64,000 bases of DNA. It comes from an uncultured Bacilli bacterium (GTDB lineage: Bacteria > Bacillota_I > Bacilli_A > RF39 > UBA660). The number at the start of each line of letters is the position of its first letter. Position 1 is the stretch's first letter. The translations under genes were made by a program, and so were the position numbers. Shown one piece after another: positions 1 to 8,385 of this stretch. Below the pieces are notes generated by a model. The model ran no database searches and was not told where the DNA came from. It saw only the letters and a list, made by a program, of their open reading frames with translations. The stretch lies in the NCBI GenBank assembly GCA_948497845.1, contig CAOOMX010000001.1, positions 16,245 through 80,244 on the forward strand, given 5' to 3'.

Positions 1-1
1 T

Positions 2-400
2 GAATTGTTAAAGCATATTTCAGCAAATATTTACTTGTTTGGGCATACGCATGATGCTTTTTATAGTTTTTATAAAGGAAGTCTATTTATTAATCCGGGT
101 GCCATTAGTTTAGCGGCTGGAAAAAAGTGTGTTGCTACTTATGGTATTCTTACTATTGATGATGGAAAAGTACTTTATGAGGAGAGAAGTTGTCCTTTTT
201 CTTTTTCGTCTTTAAAAAATTATTATTTCCAAGATAAGTATCATGATGCTTGTATAGAGTGGTGTAATATCATTTTATATACGATGAAATTAGGGGTTAA
301 TCATTGTGAGAAATTTATCTCTTTTTTAGAGAGCCATTCTTTAAGCTGGCATGATGCCTTCCTTGAATATATGAAAAAGGAAGATTTAGAAATTTTATAG
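2..400 (+). CDS. Metallophosphoesterase (YfcE/MJ0936-type), C-terminal part
   Basis: The gene runs in from before the window, so only the last 132 codons are visible and the true start is unknown. The fragment opens with a GHTH motif followed by an INPGAIS-like stretch. This is the C-terminal metal-binding signature of the calcineurin-like phosphodiesterase family (YfcE, MJ0936), in which the two histidines help coordinate the dinuclear metal centre. The rest is a poorly conserved tail. The product is expected to be a cytosolic phosphodiesterase of uncertain natural substrate. It is followed 45 bases later by a broken hydrolase gene on the same strand. Confidence 0.75.
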   Translation, partial: ELLKHISANIYLFGHTHDAFYSFYKGSLFINPGAISLAAGKKCVATYGILTIDDGKVLYEERSCPFSFSSLKNYYFQDKYHDACIEWCNIILYTMKLGVNHCEKFISFLESHSLSWHDAFLEYMKKEDLEIL

Positions 401-445
401 TATATTGTATATTTTGAACATAAAATATAATGAAAGGGTAAGAAA

Positions 446-1126
446 ATGAAAGAAAAGCCAATAGTAGGAATTATAGCGACGAGTAATTATATGAAGACAA
501 ATGATACTTTTCAAGATACGTATCGTTATGGAAATAATTATGTGAAAAAACTTATGGCTGAAGGAGCGATTCCTTATTTTATTCCTCTTTTAGATGATGG
601 AGTTATTTTAGATTCACTTTGTATTTGTGATGGTTTATTAATTCCAGGTGGATCTGAGATAAAACCGTTTCATTTTGATATTATAGATTATTTTTATAAA
701 AGGAATAAGCCTATTTTGGGGATTTGTTTGGGGATGCAAGCTTTGGCAGCTTATTTTCAAAAAGATAAAAAAATACTTAAACGAATTGATAATGGTGTAG
801 ATCATCATCCGGTTGTTTTAACTAGGGATAACGAAACTACACTTGCTCATGAAATAAAAATAGAAAAAGAATCCTTATTATATAGTATTATAAAAAAGGA
901 TTGAGTAATGGTAAATAGTGTACATAAAAGTACGATAATTAGTGCAGGAGATGATTTAAAAGTAGTTGCTAGATCAAATGATGGTTTAATAGAGGGGATA
1001 GAATATAAAGATGATGCTTGTTTTATTTTAGGACTTCAATTTCATCCAGAGATTCTTTCTCAGTTTGATGTTATTTTTGCTTATTTTATAAATGAATGTG
1101 AAAAAAGAAAGAATAATCTATGTTAA
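446..1126 (+). pseudogene. Gamma-glutamyl-GABA hydrolase-like (peptidase C26) gene split by an in-frame TGA
   Basis: Two pieces in the same reading frame (446-904 and 908-1126) together form a complete class I glutamine-amidotransferase-type hydrolase related to PuuD. The first piece has the nucleophile elbow GICLGMQ with Cys94. The second has the VNSVHK motif and the catalytic FHPE motif (His and Glu). The only interruption is TGA at 902-904, where homologues continue without a gap, so one point mutation explains it. An AAAAAGGA stretch just upstream of ATG 908 could allow re-initiation, giving two polypeptides, but each would lack half of the catalytic triad. TGA is a stop elsewhere in the window, so recoding is unlikely. 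Sequencing error remains possible. Confidence 0.75.
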
Positions 1127-1161
1127 ATTTTGTGTAATCAATAAAAATAAGGCATAAAAGC

Positions 1162-1191
1162 TTGACTTATTTTAGTTTTTAATATTATAAT
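1162..1191 (+). promoter_or_regulatory. Promoter of rpmH
   Basis: TTGACT at 1162-1167 and a perfect TATAAT at 1186-1191 are separated by 18 bases, which fits a housekeeping sigma factor. The promoter lies 33 bases upstream of the rpmH start. Confidence 0.75.
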
Positions 1192-1223
1192 ATGATAGCA
1201 ATTTAAAGAAAAGGAGTGAAAGC

Positions 1224-1346
1224 ATGAAAAGAACTTATCAACCGAACAAAAGAAAACAAGCTAAAAAACATGGATTTTTTGCAAGAAAAAATACTGATAT
1301 AATGAACAAGCGTCGTAGAAAAGGTCGCAAAGTACTTTGTAAATAA
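1224..1346 (+). CDS. rpmH: 50S ribosomal protein bL34 (short form)
   Basis: This 40-residue basic protein begins [18 protein letters not shown] and ends [12 protein letters not shown], the two conserved ends of bL34. The family is usually about 44 residues. Here the segment between HGF and KRRR is about four residues shorter and lacks the usual NGR motif, which is unusual for so conserved a protein. A strong AAAGGAG ribosome-binding site lies upstream of ATG 1224. The gene heads the rpmH-rnpA-yidC-khpB block typical of the replication-origin region of Firmicutes and has its own promoter and a following terminator. Confidence 0.95.
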   Translation: MKRTYQPNKRKQAKKHGFFARKNTDIMNKRRRKGRKVLCK

Positions 1347-1351
1347 GAAAA

Positions 1352-1378
1352 GCCACAATTTTATGTGGCATTTTTTTT
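1352..1378 (+). terminator. Intrinsic terminator/attenuator between rpmH and rnpA
   Basis: GCCACA (1352-1357) pairs with TGTGGC (1364-1369) and is followed by eight T residues. It sits only 12 bases before the rnpA start. No separate rnpA promoter is evident, so it probably attenuates read-through and keeps rnpA expression below rpmH. Confidence 0.85.
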
Positions 1379-1390
1379 GAAGGATTAATT

Positions 1391-1717
1391 ATGAAAAGAT
1401 ATGAAATGGTAAAAAGACATGATGATTTCAATTTGATTATAGGGAAGAATAATAAAATAAAGTCTCATTATTTTATACTTTTTTCTATGGAAAAAGACGA
1501 AGTAAAGCCTCATTTCGGAATTGCTGTTGGAAAAAAGATAGGAAATGCTGTTATTAGAAATAAAATGAAAAGAAGAGTACGTAATATTATTGATTCTAAT
1601 AAGTTACTATTTAAAAAATATCATAATTATATTATAATGGTAAAGAAGGAGTCTGTTGGACTACCTTATGATTTACTAGAAAATGATCTAGTAAGTTTAC
1701 TACGAAAGGATCACTAA
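1391..1717 (+). CDS. rnpA: Ribonuclease P protein component
   Basis: This 108-residue basic protein assists the RNase P RNA in 5-prime maturation of tRNA precursors. The family RNR signature is visible at residues 56-64 (RNKMKRRVR), preceded by the FGIAVGKKIGNAV strand that leads into it. The length is typical. GAAGGA upstream of ATG 1391 is the ribosome-binding site. The stop codon overlaps the yidC start in a TAATG arrangement, so the two are translationally coupled. Confidence 0.95.
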   Translation: MKRYEMVKRHDDFNLIIGKNNKIKSHYFILFSMEKDEVKPHFGIAVGKKIGNAVIRNKMKRRVRNIIDSNKLLFKKYHNYIIMVKKESVGLPYDLLENDLVSLLRKDH

Positions 1718-2766
1718 TGAAGAAAAATAGATTTATGTTTATCATTTTAGTAGTATGTTTACTTATGACGACAGGTTGTGGAAATAAGAAATTTATTATG
1801 GATGATGATAAGAAAATAGTGAAGTTTGAAGAAACGGATCAAATGTTACAAAAAGATATTTTATGTCTACCAGATAAAGATGGAGATTTATATCCAATTT
1901 ATGAGCAATACAAGGATCAATTGTATATTTCGTTTGATGAACTACCAGCATGTACGAATTTTAGGATAAATTCAAATGAAAGTTCAGGGTTGTGGGAATT
2001 TTTGTTTGTTAAACCTTTAGCTTATTTAATACTTCAATTAGGTAATTTAGTACGTAATCTGGGTATATCATTAATTTTAATAGGATTAGCAATACGTTTA
2101 ATTTTATTACCATTTACTATAAAGAGTACAAAACAAGCACAAAATATGAAAAAAGCTCAACCAGAGATTGAAAGACTTGAAAAAAAATATCGTAATCGAA
2201 CAGATAATGAAGCTTTAATGGCTAAGAGTCAAGAAATAATGATGATTTATAAAAAATATAAAGTCAATCCTATGACAGGTTGTTTATTATCTTTTATTCA
2301 ATTACCAGTATTCTTTGCTTTCTTGCAAGCTATATACCGTGTGCCTGCGATTTATGAAGAAACATTATTAGGTTTTAATTTAGGAATGAGTCCGTTAAAA
2401 GGAATTACAACTGGAAATTATCTATATATTTTATTGTTAATTTTAATTGTTGTATCAACTTATTTCTCATTTAAGCAAACCCTTAGCCAAGCTCCTCAAA
2501 CATCTCCAGAAGCTGCTAGTCAAATGAAAATCATGGTTTATGTGATGTTAGTTGTTATTGTTTATGCATCCTTTTCATTGCCAACAGCGTTAGCATTCTA
2601 TTGGATAGTAACCTATGCCTTTATAGCTATTCAAAATATAGTACTTAATTATATTAATAATAAAACTTTTGGAGGAACAAATTCTAAGAGTAAAGAAAAA
2701 AGTAGGGAAAAGATTAAGGATAAGCTAGCGAGGAAAGAAGGTATGAAGTATGGAAAGAATAACTAA
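1717..2766 (+). CDS. yidC: Membrane protein insertase YidC/Oxa1 (lipoprotein type)
   Basis: This 349-residue insertase helps place proteins into the cytoplasmic membrane with or without SecYEG. The N-terminus is a lipoprotein signal with a lipobox ending at Cys21 (MTTGC), as in SpoIIIJ/YqjG. The core YidC region follows from about residue 90 to 320, with five hydrophobic segments and the cytoplasmic coiled hairpin rich in Lys and Glu (KKAQPEIERLEKKY). The C-terminal tail is highly basic, consistent with ribosome contact. It overlaps rnpA by one base and khpB by 17 bases, indicating one operon. Confidence 0.93.
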   Translation: MKKNRFMFIILVVCLLMTTGCGNKKFIMDDDKKIVKFEETDQMLQKDILCLPDKDGDLYPIYEQYKDQLYISFDELPACTNFRINSNESSGLWEFLFVKPLAYLILQLGNLVRNLGISLILIGLAIRLILLPFTIKSTKQAQNMKKAQPEIERLEKKYRNRTDNEALMAKSQEIMMIYKKYKVNPMTGCLLSFIQLPVFFAFLQAIYRVPAIYEETLLGFNLGMSPLKGITTGNYLYILLLILIVVSTYFSFKQTLSQAPQTSPEAASQMKIMVYVMLVVIVYASFSLPTALAFYWIVTYAFIAIQNIVLNYINNKTFGGTNSKSKEKSREKIKDKLARKEGMKYGKNN

Positions 2767-3355
2767 AGAGGGAAAAGATTTAGAAACTGTTTTAAATGCT
2801 ATTTTAGAAGAAAATAATCTAGAAAAAGAAGATATCGTTTATACAAGTTGTGAAAAAAAAGGAAAGTTATTTCAAGGTAATTTAATAGAAGTTACCCTCA
2901 TGCCAAAGACAAGTATTTATGATGAAGTAAAAAGTTTTCTAAAAGAAGTCATTGAAGGATTAGGTTTAGAAGTACAATTTGAGGTTATTACTAAAGAAGA
3001 GAGAACTACTATAAAGATGTATTCTGATAATAATGCAATTCTTATTGGAAAAAATGGTCAAACAATTAAAGCTTTAGAAACCATTGTTAAACAAATGCTT
3101 CAAAGTAGATACAATATACATTTTAGAGTTAGTTTGGATGTAGAAAATTATAAAGCAAAAAGAGAAAAGAATTTAAGTCGTATGGCTTGGCAATTGGCAA
3201 AAGAAGTTGTGCGTACAAAAATGCCTGTTTCTATGGACAATATGTCAAGTTATGATCGTAGAGTGGTTCATAATGCCTTAACTAATTTCAAAGGTATAAG
3301 AACAGAAAGTGAAGGAGAAGAACCAAATCGTCATATTGTTATTAAACCAGAATAG
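2750..3355 (+). CDS. khpB: RNA-binding protein KhpB (Jag/EloR)
   Basis: This 201-residue protein has three visible parts. There is an N-terminal Jag-type domain (about 1-55), a KH domain with the GxxG loop GKNG at residues 100-103, and a C-terminal R3H domain containing RRVVHNAL. In Gram-positive bacteria KhpB acts with KhpA on RNA and influences cell elongation and division. The chosen ATG at 2750 lies inside yidC; the ATG seven bases earlier is in the yidC frame. A strong terminator follows directly after the stop codon. Confidence 0.92.
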   Translation: MERITKEGKDLETVLNAILEENNLEKEDIVYTSCEKKGKLFQGNLIEVTLMPKTSIYDEVKSFLKEVIEGLGLEVQFEVITKEERTTIKMYSDNNAILIGKNGQTIKALETIVKQMLQSRYNIHFRVSLDVENYKAKREKNLSRMAWQLAKEVVRTKMPVSMDNMSSYDRRVVHNALTNFKGIRTESEGEEPNRHIVIKPE

Positions 3356-3377
3356 AGAAGCCACAGCTTCTTTTTTT
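3356..3377 (+). terminator. Intrinsic terminator after khpB
   Basis: AGAAGC and GCTTCT form a six-base-pair stem around a CACA loop, followed by seven T residues. The stem begins one base after the khpB stop codon. Confidence 0.85.
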
Positions 3378-3465
3378 ATGAATTAAAGTTATACAAATAA
3401 TAATCATCAGTTATTTTAATTGTAGTATCATACGGTAGAATAAAGAAAAGAAGTATGGTGGATGT

Positions 3466-3798
3466 ATGAAAAATCTAAAAATATTAAGAGAAAAGAAAAA
3501 GAAAAATCAATTAAATGTAGCAATGAATGTAGGAGTATCGCAAGAGATGATTTGTAAGTATGAATCTGGTGAAGTTTATCCAAGTGTTGCCGTATTAATA
3601 AGACTTGCTAAATTTTTAGATACAAGTACTGATTATCTTTTAGGCCTTACAGATAATCCATTACCAGTTACGGTTTTAGAAGGAATTAATCTAAATAAAG
3701 AAGAGATGGAGTTAATTCAAAAGTTTACGTATTTAGCGGTGGAAGATAAGTTAAAATTGATGGGGTATATCGATGCTTTAACAACGATAAAAAACTAG
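3466..3798 (+). CDS. XRE-family transcriptional regulator
   Basis: This 110-residue protein has a Cro/CI-type helix-turn-helix at residues 3-58, including the recognition-helix pattern GVSQEMICKYESGE and the closing DYLLGLTDNP. The rest is a short helical tail without a recognisable ligand domain. It resembles the small stand-alone XRE repressors common in Firmicutes. It lies alone between the khpB terminator and the mnmE promoter, so no target can be assigned from context. Unusually, the first helix is very lysine rich. Confidence 0.8.
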   Translation: MKNLKILREKKKKNQLNVAMNVGVSQEMICKYESGEVYPSVAVLIRLAKFLDTSTDYLLGLTDNPLPVTVLEGINLNKEEMELIQKFTYLAVEDKLKLMGYIDALTTIKN

Positions 3799-3836
3799 AC
3801 TTTATTGATGTAAAATGGTACAATACTTTCGAAAGT
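3796..3836 (+). promoter_or_regulatory. Putative mnmE promoter with palindromic operator-like site
   Basis: TAGACT (3796-3801) and TACAAT (3819-3824) are spaced by 17 bases. Immediately downstream, at the expected transcription start, is a perfect 12-base palindrome ACTTTCGAAAGT (3825-3836). The 14-mer AATACTTTCGAAAG (3822-3835) recurs at 19024-19037 upstream of prfA. Confidence 0.5.
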
Positions 3837-3850
3837 TTTAGGTGGTTTTC

Positions 3851-5206
3851 ATGGAAGATACTATTTGTGCCGTTGCGACGACGCCTGGGATTGGGGCAAT
3901 TTCTATTGTTCGTGTAACAGGTATTGATGCTATTAAAATTGTAAATTCTATTTTTCGTGGAAAAAATTTAGAGAAGATGTCAAGTCATAGTGTTATTTAT
4001 GGACATATTGTGTTTCAAGAGAAAGTTATTGATGAAGTATTAGTTATTCTTATGAAAGGACCAAAGACATATACAACAGAAGATACTGTGGAAATAAATT
4101 GTCATGGTGGGATGAACACAACAAATAAAGTTATGGAAGTTTTGTTAAAAAATGGATGCCGATTAGCAGAGCCAGGCGAATTTACTAAACGGGCATTTTT
4201 GAATGGAAGAATTAATCTTTTGGAGGCGGAATCAGTTAATGATTTAATCGTAGCTAAAACAGATGCTTCTAGGGTTTTGGCGCTTAATAATGTAGATGGA
4301 AAGCTTACTAAAGTTATTCAAAATTTAAGGGAGAAAATGGTGAAGTTAATCTCTAATATTGAAGTAAATATTGATTATCCAGAATATCAAGATGAAGTAC
4401 AAATTACAAGAGATTTATTAGAGAAGTATTTGAAAGAAATTACGGATGAGTTACATTTTTTAGTAAGTGGGGCTAAGTCTGGAAGAATAGTCAAAAATGG
4501 TATAAATGTAGCTATTATAGGTAGTCCTAATGTGGGAAAAAGTAGTATATTAAATCATTTATTAGATGAAGAAAAAGCGATTGTAACGGATATTGCTGGA
4601 ACAACTAGGGATATTGTAGAAGGTTCTATTTCTTTGAATGGAGTGCAAGTTAACTTTATTGATACTGCAGGTATTCGTGATACGGAAGATGTTGTTGAAA
4701 AAATTGGTGTGGATAAAAGTAAACAGATGGCTCAAAATGCCGATTTAATTCTTTTTGTTTTAAATGCAAATAATGCTATTACAGAGGAAGAGTTGTTGTT
4801 ACTTCATCAATTGGATAAAGAAAAAGTAGTTGTTTTTATTAACAAAAATGATTTAAAGATAAATATATCTTTGGAAAAACTTAATGATTATCCTATTATT
4901 TATGGAAATACTATTGATGTAAAGGGATTAGATGGTTTAAAAGCTGCTATAGAAGAAAAATTTTCTTTAGAAAGTATTGTTAATCAAGATATGTGCTATT
5001 TATCTAATCTTCGTCAGATAGATTTAATAGAAAAGGCTAGTGCATCTATTCAAAATGCTTGGAATTCTTTTCAAAATGGAATGGATGTTGATTTAGTGGA
5101 AATAGATATTAGAGAAGCATGGGAGATTTTAGGAGAACTTATTGGAGAAGCTTCTCCAGAAGAACTTGTTGATAATATTTTTAGTCATTTTTGTCTTGGG
5201 AAATAA
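3851..5206 (+). CDS. mnmE: tRNA uridine-5-carboxymethylaminomethyl modification GTPase MnmE
   Basis: MnmE works with MnmG to modify the wobble uridine (U34) of certain tRNAs. The 451-residue product shows the N-terminal tetrahydrofolate-binding domain, a central helical region and an inserted G domain with the P-loop GSPNVGKS near residue 223, plus the DTAG and NKND GTPase motifs. It ends in the catalytic C-terminal CLGK motif. ATG 3851 was chosen over the upstream GTG because AGGTGG sits six bases before it. Unlike most Bacilli, mnmG is not immediately next; an acetyltransferase gene intervenes. Confidence 0.95.
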   Translation: MEDTICAVATTPGIGAISIVRVTGIDAIKIVNSIFRGKNLEKMSSHSVIYGHIVFQEKVIDEVLVILMKGPKTYTTEDTVEINCHGGMNTTNKVMEVLLKNGCRLAEPGEFTKRAFLNGRINLLEAESVNDLIVAKTDASRVLALNNVDGKLTKVIQNLREKMVKLISNIEVNIDYPEYQDEVQITRDLLEKYLKEITDELHFLVSGAKSGRIVKNGINVAIIGSPNVGKSSILNHLLDEEKAIVTDIAGTTRDIVEGSISLNGVQVNFIDTAGIRDTEDVVEKIGVDKSKQMAQNADLILFVLNANNAITEEELLLLHQLDKEKVVVFINKNDLKINISLEKLNDYPIIYGNTIDVKGLDGLKAAIEEKFSLESIVNQDMCYLSNLRQIDLIEKASASIQNAWNSFQNGMDVDLVEIDIREAWEILGELIGEASPEELVDNIFSHFCLGK

Positions 5207-5209
5207 TTA

Positions 5210-5231
5210 AAATATTTCCCGGGAAATATTT
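5210..5231. promoter_or_regulatory. Noc-binding site (NBS)
   Basis: A perfect 22-base palindrome lies between mnmE and the next gene. Its centre, ATTTCCCGGGAAAT, is identical to the 14-base consensus for Noc, the nucleoid-occlusion protein of Bacillus. No T-run follows, so it is not a terminator. A Noc-type protein is encoded about 3 kb downstream. No second copy of the core was seen in the window. Confidence 0.85.
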
Positions 5232-5245
5232 AGGAGTGATTTCAA

Positions 5246-5758
5246 TTGATACGTATTGCGGTAGAAGAAGATGTAAGTACAATTATGGATATTGTTAGTA
5301 AAATAAAGGAAGAAATGAATAGGGCTAATAATCCTCAGTGGGATGTTGCATATCCTTTAGCTTGTCATTTTCTTGAAGATATAAAACAAAAAGCATTATA
5401 TGTTTATGAATATGAAAAGAAAGTAGTTGGGTTTATTACTATTTTAGAGGATGTAGAAGATGAGTATATAAGTGTTTTAGAATCTTCTAAAGATAGAGCT
5501 TTTATTGTCCATCGTTTAGGTGTAGAGGCTTCTTTTAGAAAAATGGGTATAGCTCAAAACTTAATGCAATATGCAGAAGATTTAGCAAGAAAAAGTAATG
5601 TTTATTTGATTAAGGCGGATACTGAGTTCAGTAATGTTAAAATGAATCATTTATTTAATAAGATGGGATATAGGAAAATTACTACCTTTGTTTGGCCAAA
5701 TGTAGATAGTACATTTAATTATTATGAAAAAAGATTAGGAGGTGAAAAAAATGTATGA
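5246..5758 (+). CDS. GNAT-family N-acetyltransferase
   Basis: This 170-residue protein has the GNAT fold. The acetyl-CoA pyrophosphate-binding motif FRKMGIAQNL is at about residues 96-105 and the C-terminal NHLFNKMGYRK motif is typical of the family. The acceptor substrate cannot be inferred. Translation begins at TTG 5246, which has AGGAGTG seven bases upstream; no better ATG exists. The gene sits between mnmE and mnmG, overlaps the latter by eight bases and ends in TGA. The spacing suggests cotranscription with the tRNA-modification genes rather than shared function. Confidence 0.85.
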   Translation: MIRIAVEEDVSTIMDIVSKIKEEMNRANNPQWDVAYPLACHFLEDIKQKALYVYEYEKKVVGFITILEDVEDEYISVLESSKDRAFIVHRLGVEASFRKMGIAQNLMQYAEDLARKSNVYLIKADTEFSNVKMNHLFNKMGYRKITTFVWPNVDSTFNYYEKRLGGEKNV

Positions 5759-7613
5759 TGTTATTGTTGTAGGGGGAGGTCATGCTGGTTGTGAAGCTTG
5801 TCATATAGCTGCTAAAATGGGTAAAAAGACCTTATTAGTTACAGGAAATATTGAAAATATTGCAGATATGCCTTGTAATCCTTCGATTGGGGGAACTGCT
5901 AAAGGAATTATTGTGCGAGAAGTTGATGCTCTTGGGGGATTAATGGGAGTTGTTGCAGATAAAAGTCATATTCAAATAAAGATGCTTAATCCTTCAAAAG
6001 GTCCTGCTGTTCGGTCTTTGCGAGCACAAGCAGATAAAATTACGTATCCTAAAAATATGCAAAAAGAATTATTTAATACTAATGGATTAGAGATAAAAGA
6101 AGCTATGATCGAAGATCTAATCGTAAATAATAATAAAGTTACAGGAGTCATTACTAAAGATGGAGAAAAAATTGATGGTAAAACAGTTATTTTGACAACT
6201 GGTACATATTTAAAAGGAAATATTTTAATTGGAGCAGAAAATACGCCGAGTGGTCCTCATGGGGAAGAGCGAAGCAATTATTTATCTGATAAATTAAAAG
6301 AATATGGTCTTAAAATTATTCGTCTAAAAACAGGAACACCTCAAAGAATTGATGCAAAGTCTATCGATTTTGATGTTTTACAAAAGGAAGTTGGAGATAA
6401 TTGTTATTGGACGTTTAGTAACGATAATCTTCCTTCTTATAAACTGGATGAACAACAACCTTGCTATTTAATTTATACGAATGAAAAAACGCATGATATC
6501 ATTCGAAAGAATTTAGAAAAGTCAGCTATGTATGGCGGTTATGCTACAGGTGTTGGTCCTAGATATTGTCCTTCTATTGAGGATAAAATTGTACGTTTTA
6601 GTGATAAGGAACGTCATCAGCTATTTTTAGAGCCGGAAAGTTTGTTTTATGATGATTGGTATTTACAAGGTTTTTCTACTTCCATGCCTAGAGATGTTCA
6701 AGAATTAATGGTACATAGCTTAAAAGGCTTAGAACATGCTGTTATAAATAAGTATGCATATGCTATTGAATATGATGCTATTGATCCTTTACAAATTAAA
6801 CCATCTTTAGAAAATAAAATATTAGAAAATTTATTTACGGCTGGGCAAATAAATGGGACTAGTGGGTATGAAGAAGCTGCAGGTCAAGGTATTATTGCAG
6901 GTATAAATGCTTGTTTAAAAATTGATGATAAAGAACCTTTGATATTAAAAAGAAGTGATGCTTATATTGGTGTTTTGATTGATGATTTAGTTACAAAGGG
7001 TACGATTGAACCATATAGAATGCTTACATCACGAGCTGAATTTCGTCTTTTGTTGCGACATGATAATGCTGATTTAAGACTTCGCGATTATGCATATAAA
7101 TTGGGTACAATAAGCAAAGATCAATACAATAGATTGTGTGAAAAAAGACAGAATATTCAAGATTTAATTCAATATTTAAAAAATCAACATTTAAAATTAA
7201 CTGATGCTATTAAAAAAGTATTTATAGATCATCAAATAGATATTCCAAGTGCCAGTATGTCTTTTTATGATTTATTAAAAAGACCAGAAATAACGATGGC
7301 GTTTATTGAACTAATTTTGCCGATAGAAGAGTCAGATGAAATTAAAGAACAAGTCCAAATAGAAATAAAATATGAGGGATATATAAAGAAAACCTATAAA
7401 GAAGTAGAAAAGTTATTGAAATTAGAAGAAAAAGAAATACCTGATGATATTGATTATACAAATGTTAAGAATTTAGCTACTGAAGCGCGTCAGAAATTAG
7501 CGGCGGTACGTCCTAAAACGATTGCTCAAGCAATGCGTATAAGTGGTGTTAATCCTGTGGATATTTCGGTTTTAAGTGTTTATTTAAAAAAGGAGTATAA
7601 TAGTTCATTATAA
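5751..7613 (+). CDS. mnmG: tRNA uridine-5-carboxymethylaminomethyl modification enzyme MnmG (GidA)
   Basis: MnmG is the FAD-dependent partner of MnmE in wobble-uridine modification. The 620-residue length is standard. The dinucleotide-binding motif VVGGGHAGCEA is at residues 7-17, the PCNPSIGG motif follows near residue 45, and the GTSGYEEAAGQG FAD-contact motif lies near residue 370. The C-terminal helical region ends with RISGVNPVDISVL, which contacts MnmE. ATG 5751 is preceded by AGGAGGTG; the GTG in that ribosome-binding site is rejected as a start. Confidence 0.96.
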   Translation: MYDVIVVGGGHAGCEACHIAAKMGKKTLLVTGNIENIADMPCNPSIGGTAKGIIVREVDALGGLMGVVADKSHIQIKMLNPSKGPAVRSLRAQADKITYPKNMQKELFNTNGLEIKEAMIEDLIVNNNKVTGVITKDGEKIDGKTVILTTGTYLKGNILIGAENTPSGPHGEERSNYLSDKLKEYGLKIIRLKTGTPQRIDAKSIDFDVLQKEVGDNCYWTFSNDNLPSYKLDEQQPCYLIYTNEKTHDIIRKNLEKSAMYGGYATGVGPRYCPSIEDKIVRFSDKERHQLFLEPESLFYDDWYLQGFSTSMPRDVQELMVHSLKGLEHAVINKYAYAIEYDAIDPLQIKPSLENKILENLFTAGQINGTSGYEEAAGQGIIAGINACLKIDDKEPLILKRSDAYIGVLIDDLVTKGTIEPYRMLTSRAEFRLLLRHDNADLRLRDYAYKLGTISKDQYNRLCEKRQNIQDLIQYLKNQHLKLTDAIKKVFIDHQIDIPSASMSFYDLLKRPEITMAFIELILPIEESDEIKEQVQIEIKYEGYIKKTYKEVEKLLKLEEKEIPDDIDYTNVKNLATEARQKLAAVRPKTIAQAMRISGVNPVDISVLSVYLKKEYNSSL

Positions 7614-7627
7614 AAAGGAGAGCTCAC

Positions 7628-8347
7628 ATGAAAGAAGATATGTTTAAATTAGAAGTAGAAAAATTAGGAGTATATTGCACTGATGAAATGTTAGATAAAT
7701 TAAAATTATATTGTGCTTTTTTATTAGAGTATAATAAACATACTAACTTAACTGCTATTAGAAATGAAAAAGATGTATATTTAAAACATTTTTATGACTC
7801 TTTAACTTTAGTAAAAGCAGTTAATTTAAATCAAATAAGTACTTTTTTAGATATTGGAAGTGGAGCAGGCTTTCCAGGAATTGTCTTAAAAATTTTTTAT
7901 CCGCATTTATCTGGTACATTAATCGATTCTAATAATAAGAAAACTACCTTCTTAAAAGCTCTTGTGGAAAAGTTAGAACTTATCAACATAGAAATTGTAA
8001 ATGATAGAATAGAAAATTATAGTAAAAATCACTTAAATTGTTTTGATTTGGTAACAGCAAGAGCAGTTACAAATATGCGTGTGTTAGCAGAACTTGCTCT
8101 TCCTTTAGTAAAACCAAACGGTTTTTTAGTTGCTATGAAAGGTAAAGTAGAAGATGAATTTAAAGAAGCTCAAGATACTATTTCCATTATGGGAGGAGAA
8201 TTAGTTGAAACAATTAGCTTCACTTTAATACAAGAGAATAGTGATAGATCACTGGTAAAATTGAAAAAGTTACGTGAAACTTTATTGAGTGAAGTAAGAA
8301 CGTATGATAAAATCGTAAAAAAGCCATTGCAAAAGAATGACAAATAG
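7628..8347 (+). CDS. rsmG: 16S rRNA (guanine-527-N7)-methyltransferase RsmG
   Basis: RsmG (GidB) methylates G527 of 16S rRNA using S-adenosylmethionine. The 239-residue protein carries the family signature around residues 29-60 (LLEYNKHTNLTAI) and the SAM-binding motif LDIGSGAGFPG at 74-84, followed by the TARAV motif. AAAAGGAG lies upstream of ATG 7628. It follows mnmG by 14 bases and precedes noc, the standard order in Bacilli. Loss of this enzyme is known to give low-level streptomycin resistance in other species. Confidence 0.95.
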   Translation: MKEDMFKLEVEKLGVYCTDEMLDKLKLYCAFLLEYNKHTNLTAIRNEKDVYLKHFYDSLTLVKAVNLNQISTFLDIGSGAGFPGIVLKIFYPHLSGTLIDSNNKKTTFLKALVEKLELINIEIVNDRIENYSKNHLNCFDLVTARAVTNMRVLAELALPLVKPNGFLVAMKGKVEDEFKEAQDTISIMGGELVETISFTLIQENSDRSLVKLKKLRETLLSEVRTYDKIVKKPLQKNDK

Positions 8348-8385
8348 AGTAGAATTATTGTATAAGGTAAAGGGTTGATTAAGTC

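Noticed and set aside
446..1126. Recoding of TGA as an amino acid in the hydrolase gene
   Set aside because: Other genes here end in TGA and prfB has the RF2 frameshift site, so a single in-frame TGA is better explained by mutation or error.
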